64,000 bases of DNA from Lutjanus erythropterus (taxonomy: Eukaryota > Chordata > Actinopteri > Lutjaniformes > Lutjanidae), in the NCBI GenBank assembly GCA_020091685.1, contig CM034612.1, forward strand, positions 24,948,158-25,012,157. Reading direction: 5' to 3'. This document shows positions 38,801 through 50,454 of the stretch, piece after piece. Numbering within the stretch: the stretch's first letter is position 1; each line of letters opens with the position of its first letter. The notes below the pieces were generated by a model. It was not told the DNA's origin and did not search any database. It worked only from the letters and a program-made list of their open reading frames with translations. A program made the position numbers and the translations under genes.

Positions 38801-41800
38801 CTCAGAATCGCATTGAATCGTGAGCTTCCAGGAGATTTCCACCCGTAATATATAACTATGTTATCTGTTTGACTCAGCTCAATAGGATGTCTGTTAAAGC
38901 ATGGATTTGAACATACTTGTAGTCTCACAAGAGATTATATCAATCAGACACTGAACTGGTCCTACCGGTGCAGGAAGAGGGAGTTGTCGCCGCTCAAATG
39001 TCTTCTTGGCCTCTGCTGGTTTAAGGTTGAGGAGGAAATGACGGAGGAAGTCGTGGTATGAAACACAGCCATTCTTCATAATGTCAAACTTCAGAGCCAG
39101 GTGCTCAAACTGCTCCTGAGTCATGTTGATGCTGAGAGACTGGAGGATCTCTGTAACACAGTCATTAGCATTTACATCAGCCCATAGCCAGTAAAGGAAA
39201 CAGTTCAGTGTCATATGTAATTGTCTGTAGTTTGCTGCACACCCAGGAAGGACTCAGTGCTGATGCGTCCCTCTTGCAGAGGATCTCCTTGGCTACAGTT
39301 CCTCTGGATGTCCTTCCAGCAGCGCTGCACAGCCCCACGCAGCCTCCTCTCCATGCTGCCCAGCAGGCTTCCTGTTCCCGGCCTCCCCACTGAGGCAGGA
39401 CGCCTGGAGGTGCACTGAGGGGCAGACTGGGAAAGGAATGAGAGGAGGTCAGGGGAGGGGCTGCACAGTGACAAAGAAAACTATATAGAAAACTACAGAA
39501 AAGTGGCATTATCTTAAGTGTGGTTTGCACTGAGCAGCAGATTCTAAAGATGGTGTGTCAATGTTCCCCTCACCTGATGTTCCCTCAACTGTATGGTCTC
39601 CTAGCCCTAGTGTTCCCTGGACCCTGTGTTCCCTCATTCTATGTTACCTCAGACACATGTTCCCTCAGCTCTATGTTCCCTCGGCCCTATGTTCTCTCAT
39701 CCCTACATTCCCTCACCTTATGCTCCCTCTATTCTATTTTCCCACCATCCTATGTCTTCTCAGCCCTGTGTCCCCTTAGTCTGATGTTCCCTGGGCCCTG
39801 TGTTCCCTCATCATATGTTCCCTCAGACCTAGGTTGCCTAACCCTGTGTTCCCACTGCCCTGTGTTGCCCCAGACCTATGTTCCCACTAGTTTATCTTTT
39901 CTTAGTGTGTTTTTTACAGAGATCATTAACTATGTATGCCACTCAACACAGGTCATGGATTGCTGTGACTGAGGTTCCATTGATTTTTTTTTTTTTTTTT
40001 TTTAACTGCATGTTTGCAATGGCATTAACTTTGTGTCTCAGGTCTGAGTGGGCAGACAGGCATTCTGAGCACAGAAAAATGTTTTTTTTCAAACACATAC
40101 ATTTCTTGTTCTGTGTGTGATGCTGTGATGAAATGTTTAAGGGGGTACAAGTGCATAAGGCAGGAAATTTGACAGCTGCAAAGTGAGTTCTTCATATGTC
40201 TAGCAGCAAACACACTGTATTATTATTATGACAAATCTTTTTCTGTGCTCAAAATGTGTCATCACGCACTCAGAACTGTTCCAGACTTCTCATAGTAACA
40301 AACTGAGCCTGTCTGGCTTTGCAAAGCAGCTGGTATCCTCACCCATCACACAGCATTCTCTGGCATTTAGCAAAAAAAAAAAAAAAAATAAAAAAAAAAA
40401 ATAAACAACGACAGACAGACAGAATTGTACAGTTCAACTCAGGCTGACATAATTCAACTTGAGCAATGATCATTTAAAAACATACACTATGTAGTAAGCT
40501 TTAACAGACAAAAGTCTATCCTCATGCTGTACCTTGGTGCGTTGCAGAATAGAACATGCAGTCTCTGGGCGACTAGATTTAGTTTCTGAGGAAGATGATG
40601 AGACATTGTCGGTGGGATGCCCTGAGTCTGCGTGGAGGGTCCTTTCTAGAGCACCAAAACGCTTCAGAAATTCTCTGTACTGCAGCTTCTTCTGCTCATT
40701 CACAGGCATCTGACTCCACACACACTCAAACTGAGACGCAAAAGGAAACACACACACAATAATCATCTGCACTGGGGGGAATAACACCCCAAAGAGAGTT
40801 ACACACAGTATGTAAATTGGTTTTACAGATGACTAACTTTCTCACGCAGTCAATAATTATCAGCAAAGATAAATTAGATTTTGATTAGAATAATTAAAGA
40901 AAACATACCAGACTAAAGAGAATGGAACTGGCAAACGTACTAAAATTCAGATTCATCTTCTCATTTGTAACCATGGACTGACGCCAGTATGTGTTGTTTC
41001 AGCTTGAAAGCACTGGGAGAGTTGTTGGAAATGTGCATGTTCTCTTGAACGTCTCCTCTTTGAATCCTCTGAGTTAGAATTCACTGGAATATAAGCAGTA
41101 GTAAACACATTATTTGGCTTTACCTGATCGTTTGTGAGGCTCAGGCAGTGGCGATCACAGAGCTGTCTGAACTGTGCTTTAGAGACTGTGGTGCTGTTGG
41201 AGGGGTCCAGATCCAGCAGCTCTCTGGTGATTTCATACAAGTGGCCTGAGACGACGTCCTGGATCTGCTGCAGGTGCTCTGTGAGTACAGAGGTCTTGGT
41301 CTGGAGAGCAGATCTGGTTTTAGTCCCTTGCTCTAAGGTTCTACTCAGGCACCTGTCTGCTGACATCTGCAACATTATGAACAGGAGCATACAATATACA
41401 TAAGCATGCTTTGTATGAGGCGAACACGTATTTGACATTGGAGCTGTAACAATAAGTCAACTGCCCATCAAAAGTGGATTAATCACTAGTTATTTTGGTA
41501 TCGGATTAATTGTTTCAATCACTTTTCAAGAAAAAATGTCAAATACTTGCTGGTTCCAGCTTCTTAAATGTCATGATTTATTGTTCTCTTTGTCATTTCT
41601 AACAGTAAATGAAGAGTCATTGGGTTTGAACTGCTGGTTGGACACAAGAAACAATATGAAGACGTCATTTTCGGTTCTGGGAAATTCTGATGAACATTTT
41701 TCACTTGTTTTTTTTTTTTTTAACATTTTATAGACTAAACAAAAACGATTACTCAATTAATCATGACAATAATCTGCAGATCATTTATGACAATAATAAT

Positions 41801-44800
41801 TAGCTGGTGACTGATTGAAGATTTGTTTTTCTCAAAAATATTGTTTTTATATTATAACATGTCCCCTGTAGCAGTTGATTTAAATTAGGTGAGTAAACGC
41901 TCAGCCTCATTTCAAAGAGGTGGATAAACTGAATTTACTTTAGTTTACCACCCACTACACCCCTGAACTAAATGGTATTAAAATACTTTGAAAAGATGAA
42001 CTAAATTGTACAACACCAAAAATATATCAAGACGTGGGGTCTGAATTCTAATATAAGCAGTGTTGGGCACGTTACTTTGAAAAAATAATTAGTTATAGTT
42101 ACTAGTTACTTCTCCCAAAAAGTAACTGAGTTAGTAACTATTGCATTACTTTTTTTTTTTTTTTTTAAGTTTAAAAATGTCAAAGAATTTGGATTTTTTT
42201 CAGAACAGGTTTCACAAGCCAGGTGCATAGAGTATAACCGCAAAGACAGGTACCTGCACAGAGGTTTTAATATTTATTGGACGGCGTGGCTCCGTGTCCT
42301 TCTTTGTTAGCGGAGCTCACGTTAACAGCACCTGGCCTGCTATCATCATTACCAGTGTCAACAGTGTTTTTGGCCACTAGTTTAGTAGAAGCGTGTGCCG
42401 TCGAGAGGTGCTTCATTAAATTGGAGTTGCTTACACCGGATGTGGACAAACTCTTTGCTCTGGGACATAATGTACACTCAACAAGTACATTTTTACCTTT
42501 TACCTCGATGAGGTTAAAGTAGTGCCTGTATTTCCACCTCGAAAACGCCGTCTTTCCCTGTGACTCTGGACTCGCCATCTCTGACAGTTTGTGTGTGTGT
42601 GCTGCTATGTGCTGGGTTTGTGTGTAAACACCCGCCCACCTGATGTCTCTGGTTGGCTTAACATGAAATCTTACTCTACCTTAGCCAATCATCATTACTC
42701 AGGCGGTTATCTCGCTATTCTCTGCTATGTCCTGCAGGACAAGTTTTTAGGTCCCTTTTTGAGACTGCAGTGCACAGCTGTTCTTTGAGCTTACTTCTAG
42801 CATTAGCATGCCATCATGTTCACAATGACAATAGTAACATGCAGATCTTAAGCAGGTTATCATGTTCACAATATCAGCATGATAACATTTGCAAAATAAC
42901 ACTATACAGAAAGTACAACTGAGGCTGAGGGGAATGTCTTTAGTTTTTCAGGTATTGGATTATAAACTAAAGTGTTGGACAAACTGATATTCTGACTTGA
43001 TAATATCACTAGATGAAAAGTAAAGGGATCACCAGGGTTATTACAGTTCATCCTGAGGGGGATATGAATGTGTCAACCAAATTTCATGCTTATTCATCCA
43101 ACAGATGTTGAGACATTTTACTAAAAACACAAAATGCGCCACTGGATGAATCAGGGGATCACCAAAGTCAGTAGGCTTCATCTCTGGGAACCATGAATGT
43201 CTGTGCAAACTAAATTTAGTGGCAATCCAATAAAGTGGTGGAACAACCAACACTGCTATAGAGTCATAAACACACACAACATACACAACACCTCTAAAGG
43301 TCTCTACTGAAGATCTCAGTAATTTTACCTGTTCAGGCAGAGAAATGTAAAAATGCCAATTTTTAAGTTACTTGCTGGAACTTTTTCTTGGTGAACACCA
43401 GTTCTGCACAGTGGCTGCACATAGTCAGAGGCTGTGGCTTTGTGTTGTTGGCAGATGGATACGCTTTTTCACTGAAGAGTAGTTCCAGCATGTAACATCC
43501 CCTAAAATCACAAATGGTCACTTATAAATTATTGGTGGGCTTATATTTTTTGGACAGAGCGAGCTTGCTGTTTTACCCTACTTGTACTAGTGTCTTTATG
43601 CTAAGCTCGGCTAACTCCATCCTGCCCTCAGCTTCATAGTGCTAAACTCACAGACACGAGATTAATATCAATCCTCTGAGAGGAGAGAAAGCAAAAAAGC
43701 ATATTTCCAAAAATGTTTAAGTATCTTTAGAACCTGCTTCTCTTACCAGTGTGCTCTGTGGCTGAAATTTGTTGAGGAAGTCCTTCCAGTTAACTGTACA
43801 GCTCTCACAGTCCAGCTCCAATTTAGTCAGCATGTATCTGTACTGTTTGTCTGACAGGCGGGCACAAAAATTACCCAGCACCTGTCGGAATTCCAGAGCT
43901 TTGACCGTCCCCGTCCCGCTCTGGTCAAAGGCTGAGAATGCCTGGAGGAGAGACAGAGCCACAGACAGGTGATCAGCCACAAGAGAAATTGGTGACAGAG
44001 GAAATAATGATGCAAGTGGTTGTAAATTTCACCTTGTACAGATTAGGAGCTGAGGCAGTGACTAGTTCTCCCATCCTAGCCAGAGCCAGGCCTGGACTGA
44101 GGCTGTCCAAAGACTCTATCTGCCGCACAACATCAGGGGATGCAGGAGGAGGCTCAGACTTCTTCTCTGCTTTACGGTCAAACGCAGACAGGAAGTCCAT
44201 GTAAGACAGCTTCCTGCAGTTTTCATCCATGGAAACATTGAGCCTAAGAGACAGGAGGGAAGAAGTCCAATTTGTTTTCAATGCATCCTGCTTAAACTTC
44301 ATCAAGCACTGTTAGGTTTCTCTGATTGGCTGTGAGTCAATCCACTTGTAGAATAATTTTAGTTTACACCTGTTTCTAAAGGGATAGTCTGGATAATTTA
44401 AAGTGTGGTTTTATGAGGTATTTAGCGAAGGTCAGTGTATTACCTACAGTAGATAGTAGTTGGTGCAGGAAGCTAAGCAATGCATTTCTGTGGACATGAT
44501 CGGCAGCAAAATGTATTTTAACCACTTTAAAAAAAAGTTCCATCCAAAAAAAATCTATATCAGTTTATGTTTACGCTATATTTAGTATATTTTCACAGCT
44601 CTGCGGTCTCTTTGTGGTCAGGCAACCTTTTCCAACAGGAAACTAAAGTCATGTAAACCAAATATCCTCCTGTTGTCACTAACCAAACTCCAATGGAGTG
44701 AAAGCAAGATAAAAATATTCTAAATATAATGTATGGTTTGGGGTTTTTAGTTTTTTTCTGTTGTATTTCTCGTCTTCCTTCTTGTTTCTGTTTTTTTATT

Positions 44801-46942
44801 TTCCTCTTTTTTTTGATGGATGATTAGTTTTCCTCTGTATTAGTCTTGTGCCTGTCCCCTCTTCCAGGTAGTTGTTTGTGTCAAGCATCCCAGCCCTTTA
44901 TTGTGTTTTCCTGCAGACTTTTATCTTGCTTTAGTTTGGACCATTTGGATTTCGGCTGGTTTTTGTTTGGACTACCTCTTCCACCACATAAGCCTTTTGT
45001 ACATTTACTTTTTGTTATTAAAACTTTTAAATTGCTTCAGCTCACTTCTGGTCTGCATTTTTGGACCCCTAAGTTGTTTGTTGCCCTTCTTAACACATGT
45101 AATTACTTAAACTGATATAGACTTTTTAGGCTGCTGTTGGCCCTGTATATAAATAACATTTTTATTGTGTTCTTTGGTAACATTGTCTCTTTTATGCCTG
45201 CTGATATACAGTATGTCTGCACAGAGACGATAAAAGCAGCTGAGCTGACCTGTGCAGGTGATTTACAAGGTGCTCTCTCTGGACAGAGCAGCTGTAGGTG
45301 TTTAACAGGCTCAGCAGCTGCTCCACCGTCACTGTTCCGTCTCTTTTCGTCTCCAGGTGAGTCAGCGAGTCGCTAAACCCCTCATAGTTTTCCTGCAACG
45401 TCTGCCTGTGTGTGGACAGTACAAGAGCTCCTGATGTGAACATGAAACCATACGGCTGCACTTGAAAGTTGTGGAAATTAATAAGCCTTTTGGCATGGCA
45501 TTCACAGTATTTATTTCAAGAAATATTTTAATAATGGCTCAATAATAATCACAGCATGAGCAAAATGTTTCTACACCAGGCTTAAATGTTTGTTTATCCA
45601 AATCCCCTGCGGCAAACAGCTCATTTAGGAGAGTGAAATAACAACATATGTAATATAGAGATGTACCAATACTCTGGGGTCCAGATCAAAGCTGTTCAAA
45701 AAACACAAATCAGTAAATACCAATCTATAAATTTATTTTTCAGGGCAAATATCCTCCCTGAGTCGTTAAGAAAACTGTGCTTACTGTGTGTATCATACCT
45801 GTTATGGACCTCATTTAGTTTACATGTGACGATAACTTAAGTTTAAAATGTGTGCATATTTTTTTGGTTTGTTTCTATGGCTGCATGTATTCTATGATTA
45901 TACTAAAATGTGTGTTTCAGGTTATTAAAGGTCTAGTGTGTAAGATTTACTTGAATATGGCAGAAATGGATTTTCATAAGTATGTTTTCATTAGTGTATT
46001 ATCATTTCCGCCATGTTCCATGTTTCTACTAGAGCTTGGGATCTGTGCCTGAACCCAACAAGACACAACAGGTTTGGGTCTGGTCGGACCTAATTTCTCA
46101 CGTATTTCACACATTCACATGGGGTTCGGGCTGTACTATATTTATTTATTAATTTTTATTTTTCTCCTCAATTTAGTCATTGCCAATTCCAATTCCCTGC
46201 ATGTACTGTCCCTGTCACTGAAAACTCCTGTTTGGTACATAGAGGAAAGAAAAATGTCAGACTGTAACCAGGTCCAGGCTGAAATATGCTAATGAGGACA
46301 AGCCTGGGTCGGGATTGGACAGAATTTTGCCGTTATGGGCCTTTTCTGGCTCAACTTTTCAGACCTGATTAAGGTTCTAGTGTCTACAGTGGCTCACAAC
46401 AGACAAAGCAAACACTGGCTCTGGTCAGATCCTTTTGCATTTTTTGCAGGTTTTGTGGCCACCAAAGGTCCTACCTGCTTTAAAGGGGAAAGTGAGGTCA
46501 GGTATTTGCAATCTGCAAGATAATCTCTAGAAGCCACTTAATCCTACATACTGGTCCTTTAAGTATGAATTCACAACTTCATTCATAATAACCTGAATCA
46601 ATTTTTATATTTTTTAGTTGCTGACATAAAATTATATGTGATATATCAGTGGAAATGATCAGTTTTGCATTACAATTTTCATGTTCACTGGAAAAAAAAA
46701 CTATTAAAATTGTGATGATGTGACATTTATTCCTGTCTGAACCAAACAAGTCAGTTCACATCCATACAGGGTTTTTTATCTATCTATCTGCAATTAACAA
46801 TCATTTTCATAGTCGATTAATCAGCAGATTATATTCTCAGTGTCAGAAAATGTTGAAAAATGTCAATCAGTGTTTCCCAAAAGCCTAAGATGACATCCTC
46901 AAATGTCTTGTTTTAGTAATTTTGACATTTTTCATAACATAT

Positions 46943-46980
<38 letters not shown>

Positions 46981-49900
46981 GTTATATATACGTAAATGTG
47001 TGTGAGTGTTCAGGTACTGGAAGAAGGAAAAAGTAGTACTTTATTAAAACCCAATTCATTATTGTGAAGTTTAATGTTCATTATTTTTCACAAGTCAGTT
47101 TTTGTTGAAAGGAGTCAGTTGACCATGTGGAGGTATTCCCGCCTCATGCTACTGTGTGGGCAGACACAGAGCATGTTGGAGGGATAACATATCCCATCTG
47201 GTCTGGGGAAGCCTCAGGATCCCCCTGAACAAACTGGAGGATGTGACTAAGGAGAAAGACATCTGGACTACTGACCTGGACCTGGATAAGCAGCAGAGAA
47301 TGGATGGATGGAATTTAAATCTGCACACAACACCCTTCTTCACTTACTGTATACACTCCAGTGAGGCAGCATCAGAGGAAACTGGTGTGTCGGCATCCTG
47401 TTGGATAACAGTTTGGTTCATCTTCTGGTTCTCAGGCCTGGGTTCTCCTTCATGATGAAACCCCAGCTTCTCTAAGAAGTCACAGACGGCTACACAGCCC
47501 CGCCCCTCAGGGTCATACCTGCCAAAATCAACTTAAAATCTGTGGGTGGTACAAGCATGAATACTTCACTGTGTGATGCCTCAGTAGTGTATCTCTTACC
47601 TCATCCACAGCTGGTCAAACTCTTCAGGTCTCATGGGAAGAGCATAGGTGAAGAGGAGTCCCCTCAGGCTTTTTTTATGGATCCAACCGAGGCCGTCTGC
47701 ATCAAACTGGCACAGCACCTGGCAGGAAAGACAAGGGAACATACAGATCTCTGCATCATGCAAAGAATCTTTCTATGTGCGCTTTCTGTAAGTTTTGCTG
47801 ACCTTAGACATGTCTGCCCACTTGTAGCGTGCTTCAAGGCACAGGAGTTCATGAAGCTGCTCCTGTCTGTCAGGAGAGAGAGAGAAGCCAACACACTATA
47901 GAGCCAACTCTCCTCAACATGGACAAACATCAGTAATAATATCACACTCACACACTGGCTGTTTGTGTCCCTTGTTTGCGTTTGCCATCATTTTCAACAA
48001 CATCAACAAATTCAGCATAGTTGAGGTTGCCTCCGGGATGCAGGCCGATCAGATGGAGCAGCCGCTGGTACTCTTCCTCCCTGCAGAGGAAGCCCAGGCT
48101 GCTGTACAGATACTTGAAATCATGGCAGTCGACCACGCCTCTACGCTTCCTGTCTATCAGGCGGAATGCTGTCAGGTTGTCCTGATAGAAAGAGATGTAT
48201 TATCATTACTTTCATTCAACAGTTGTCTGAATTTGAAGCAAAATGGCCAGACTGGAACCAAATATATCCTCCAAGACCAGCAGGGGCCAGTTGAACAGGG
48301 GATACAGCACTGAGGTGGTTTCCTTGCTGGGTTTGACTCCTGGCACCTGGATTTTGAGTCAGTTAATAAGACAGCTAGCTGTACGGCAAGCTGACTAGAT
48401 AACACCAGCTACAGTTAGCAACTATTAGTGGTTAGCCTATTTTAGCAACATTTTAGCAATGTAAAGCTAGGTATCTGTCCATCAGGAAATCCTAAACTAT
48501 GCACTTGATAATGTCAATTTGTCATAACAAAGACAAACTTTGCACTAAAGCACTTAATGACAATATAACATAAACACTCAAAAACTCTTTCATGTTTCAT
48601 GACATGGTTATGATGGTGTCATGTCAGTCTTATGAAGTCAAAGTGTTACCACAGAGAGTTAATTACAGATAATAAAATATGGAGTACTGCGCTTAAAAAG
48701 TACTGTTGGTAAAAATCAGGTGCCAGGGTTCAATGTTAATGTTTTTTTCACTTGCCTGGTTGGGCAAGTGGGTCAGAAATCTACTTGCTCAAAGTCAATT
48801 TTTACTTGCCCCCATAAAAATGGTTCTATTCATTAGCAGCTGCCAAACATCAAGAAGATTAAATTGTCATTTTAAGTCGAGGGCTGCAGCGTCTATAATA
48901 TATCAGAAAATAGTGAAAATTGTCCATCTCAGTTTTGCAAAGTCCAAGACGATGTCTTTAAACGTCTATATACAACAGGCTGAAAACAGCATTTTCTGCC
49001 ATTTTTGTATGAAAAATTGCTTAAAGGACCAGTGTGTAATAATTACAGGAATTTATGTACATAAATGAGATATATTATATATAAGTATGTTATTTATTAT
49101 TATCAATCAACGTAAACCCATAATCTATATGTTCCCGTTACTTTAGAAATAGCCATTTATAGTTACATACGGTCGGGTCACTTTACGGAGATCATCATCC
49201 TGCGCCGTCTACGGCAGCGCAGAGTGGACAAACTGCACTAACAGTGAGTCTTGGGAAGCCCATGGCGACCTTACGTAGACGCCACAGCGTAAACACGGAA
49301 GTAGACGGGGAGGATAGACGCGGGTGATTGCTGGCAGACCATTTAGCATTGTGAACCTTGACTGGCACAGTTTTTACAAATGGAGGATCATACATACACT
49401 GTACCAGAACAAAAAGCAGCGGACAGTGAATCCCCGTCATCCAAGAAGCGGAGACGCGAAGAAAGTAAACACAAGCATGACAGGAAACGGCAAAAACACG
49501 AATCAACATCGGCATAGCATTTACACGATGGAAATCGCTGATGGAGGACAAACGTTTTCACAGTGACGCCGAGGTTGCCTGTTTTCTGCTGGACAGGTAA
49601 TTCATCCTACACACATAATTGTAGTTTGTTGTGAGATAGCTTTCGCTCGCCATTTTGTCCGCTGACGGCCACCGTACTCTTGGTGAGAGAGGGGCAGTGT
49701 CGGGGTAAATCCTCTTAGTTGCAATCTAAGGTTTGAACGTTAGATGCCGCTGGAAATCACACACTTCTCCTTTAATTTAAATTATCAAAGTAGTTAAAGT
49801 CTTTTTTAACACTTGACCAGTCGGGCAAGTGAGATGCTAGATTTAGCAGCCCAGCATGGCATTTTACTTACTAGCCTGGGAAAGCAGATAAGCCTTCTTG

Positions 49901-50417
49901 TTGAGTGCTGGGTGCTCTTCAAGGACAGGGCCAATAATTAGATGACCATAAAACAAACAATGACTGTCCAGCTTGCTGATAATATCTCCAAAGATATTAA
50001 AAATTAAAGATCTTAAAAAACCTTTTTAAATCCATGGATTCATGGATAGGGCATAAGTTATAACTTTAAGACAAAAAGTAGCCAATTAACAATTCTTTTT
50101 AAGACATCCTTGTTTTTGTTTGTGTTTCTTTTTTAATTAAAATAGCAGTTGTTGATCAGCGGCTGGTCTGAAAGATTTCCTGTCAACATCTTGCTCACCC
50201 CATGGATGGTCTTGATCTTGGTCTTCATGGCAGCCAGGCACTGCTCAGCAGAAGTACGCAGGGGGTCCACCTCGTCCTCACCACGACCCTCAGAGCCCTG
50301 CTGTCTGTCTCTGGCTGTGGCCTCTACACAAACCACAGGGACAAACACATGTTATATCACAAGTTATTCTTTACTGATCCCCTTGGTAGTCAGTCAGACT
50401 CAAGTAACAAATAATGA

Positions 50418-50454
<37 letters not shown>

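Larger units (their letters stand above)
34698..38965 (-). other. efcab6: efcab6 intron
   Basis: 4.3 kb. Phase 0-0 between the flanking exons, so no exon is required. Contents: an inverted-repeat patch at 35020-35280, a LINE/SINE-type repeat at 36400-36840, a foldback element at 36955-37375, a stretch near 38270-38372 ending GGGACTAATAAAGGAGCATC that resembles a retroelement 3' tail, and a repeat with AATAATCGATTCTTAGATGC at 38390-38850. Confidence 0.65.
41367..43746 (-). other. efcab6: efcab6 intron
   Basis: 2.4 kb, phase 0-0. Filled with a diverged repeat at 41440-41830 (ends AACAATAAGTCAACTG / ATTACTCAATTAATCATGAC), the hAT fragment at 42058-42700, a repeat at 42785-43265, and a further repeat near 43375-43600. 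No extra exon is needed or seen. Confidence 0.7.
45406..47347 (-). other. efcab6: efcab6 intron
   Basis: 1.9 kb made largely of repeats: the MITE-like copy at 45925-46562, a diverged repeat at 46770-46930, a CA/TA microsatellite at 46944-46985, and a LINE 3'-end fragment at 47100-47312. Confidence 0.7.
48182..50198 (-). other. efcab6: efcab6 intron
   Basis: 2 kb with no exon. Contains a short patch with ACTTGCCTGGTTGGGCAAGT near 48755-48800, a diverged repeat at 48885-48990, and the MITE-like copy 49021-49775. A second GACCAGTCGGGCAAGTGAGA patch lies at 49812-49832 on the other side of the MITE, so the MITE probably sits inside an older repeat. Confidence 0.65.

Noticed and set aside
39520..39972. 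150-codon ORF on the + strand
   Set aside because: It reads across a TGTTCCCTCAG minisatellite. The product is low-complexity and it lies antisense in an efcab6 intron.
47948..47952. Direct joining of the exon at 47952-48181 to 47600-47718 through a GTGTGA donor
   Set aside because: It would keep frame but uses a poor donor next to a perfect GTGAGT. The small exon 47803-47866 restores frame with good splice sites.
49195..49551. 118-codon ORF on the - strand inside a MITE-like element
   Set aside because: It lies opposite the basic ORF at 49380 and looks like its shadow; the + strand frame has the more biased composition.
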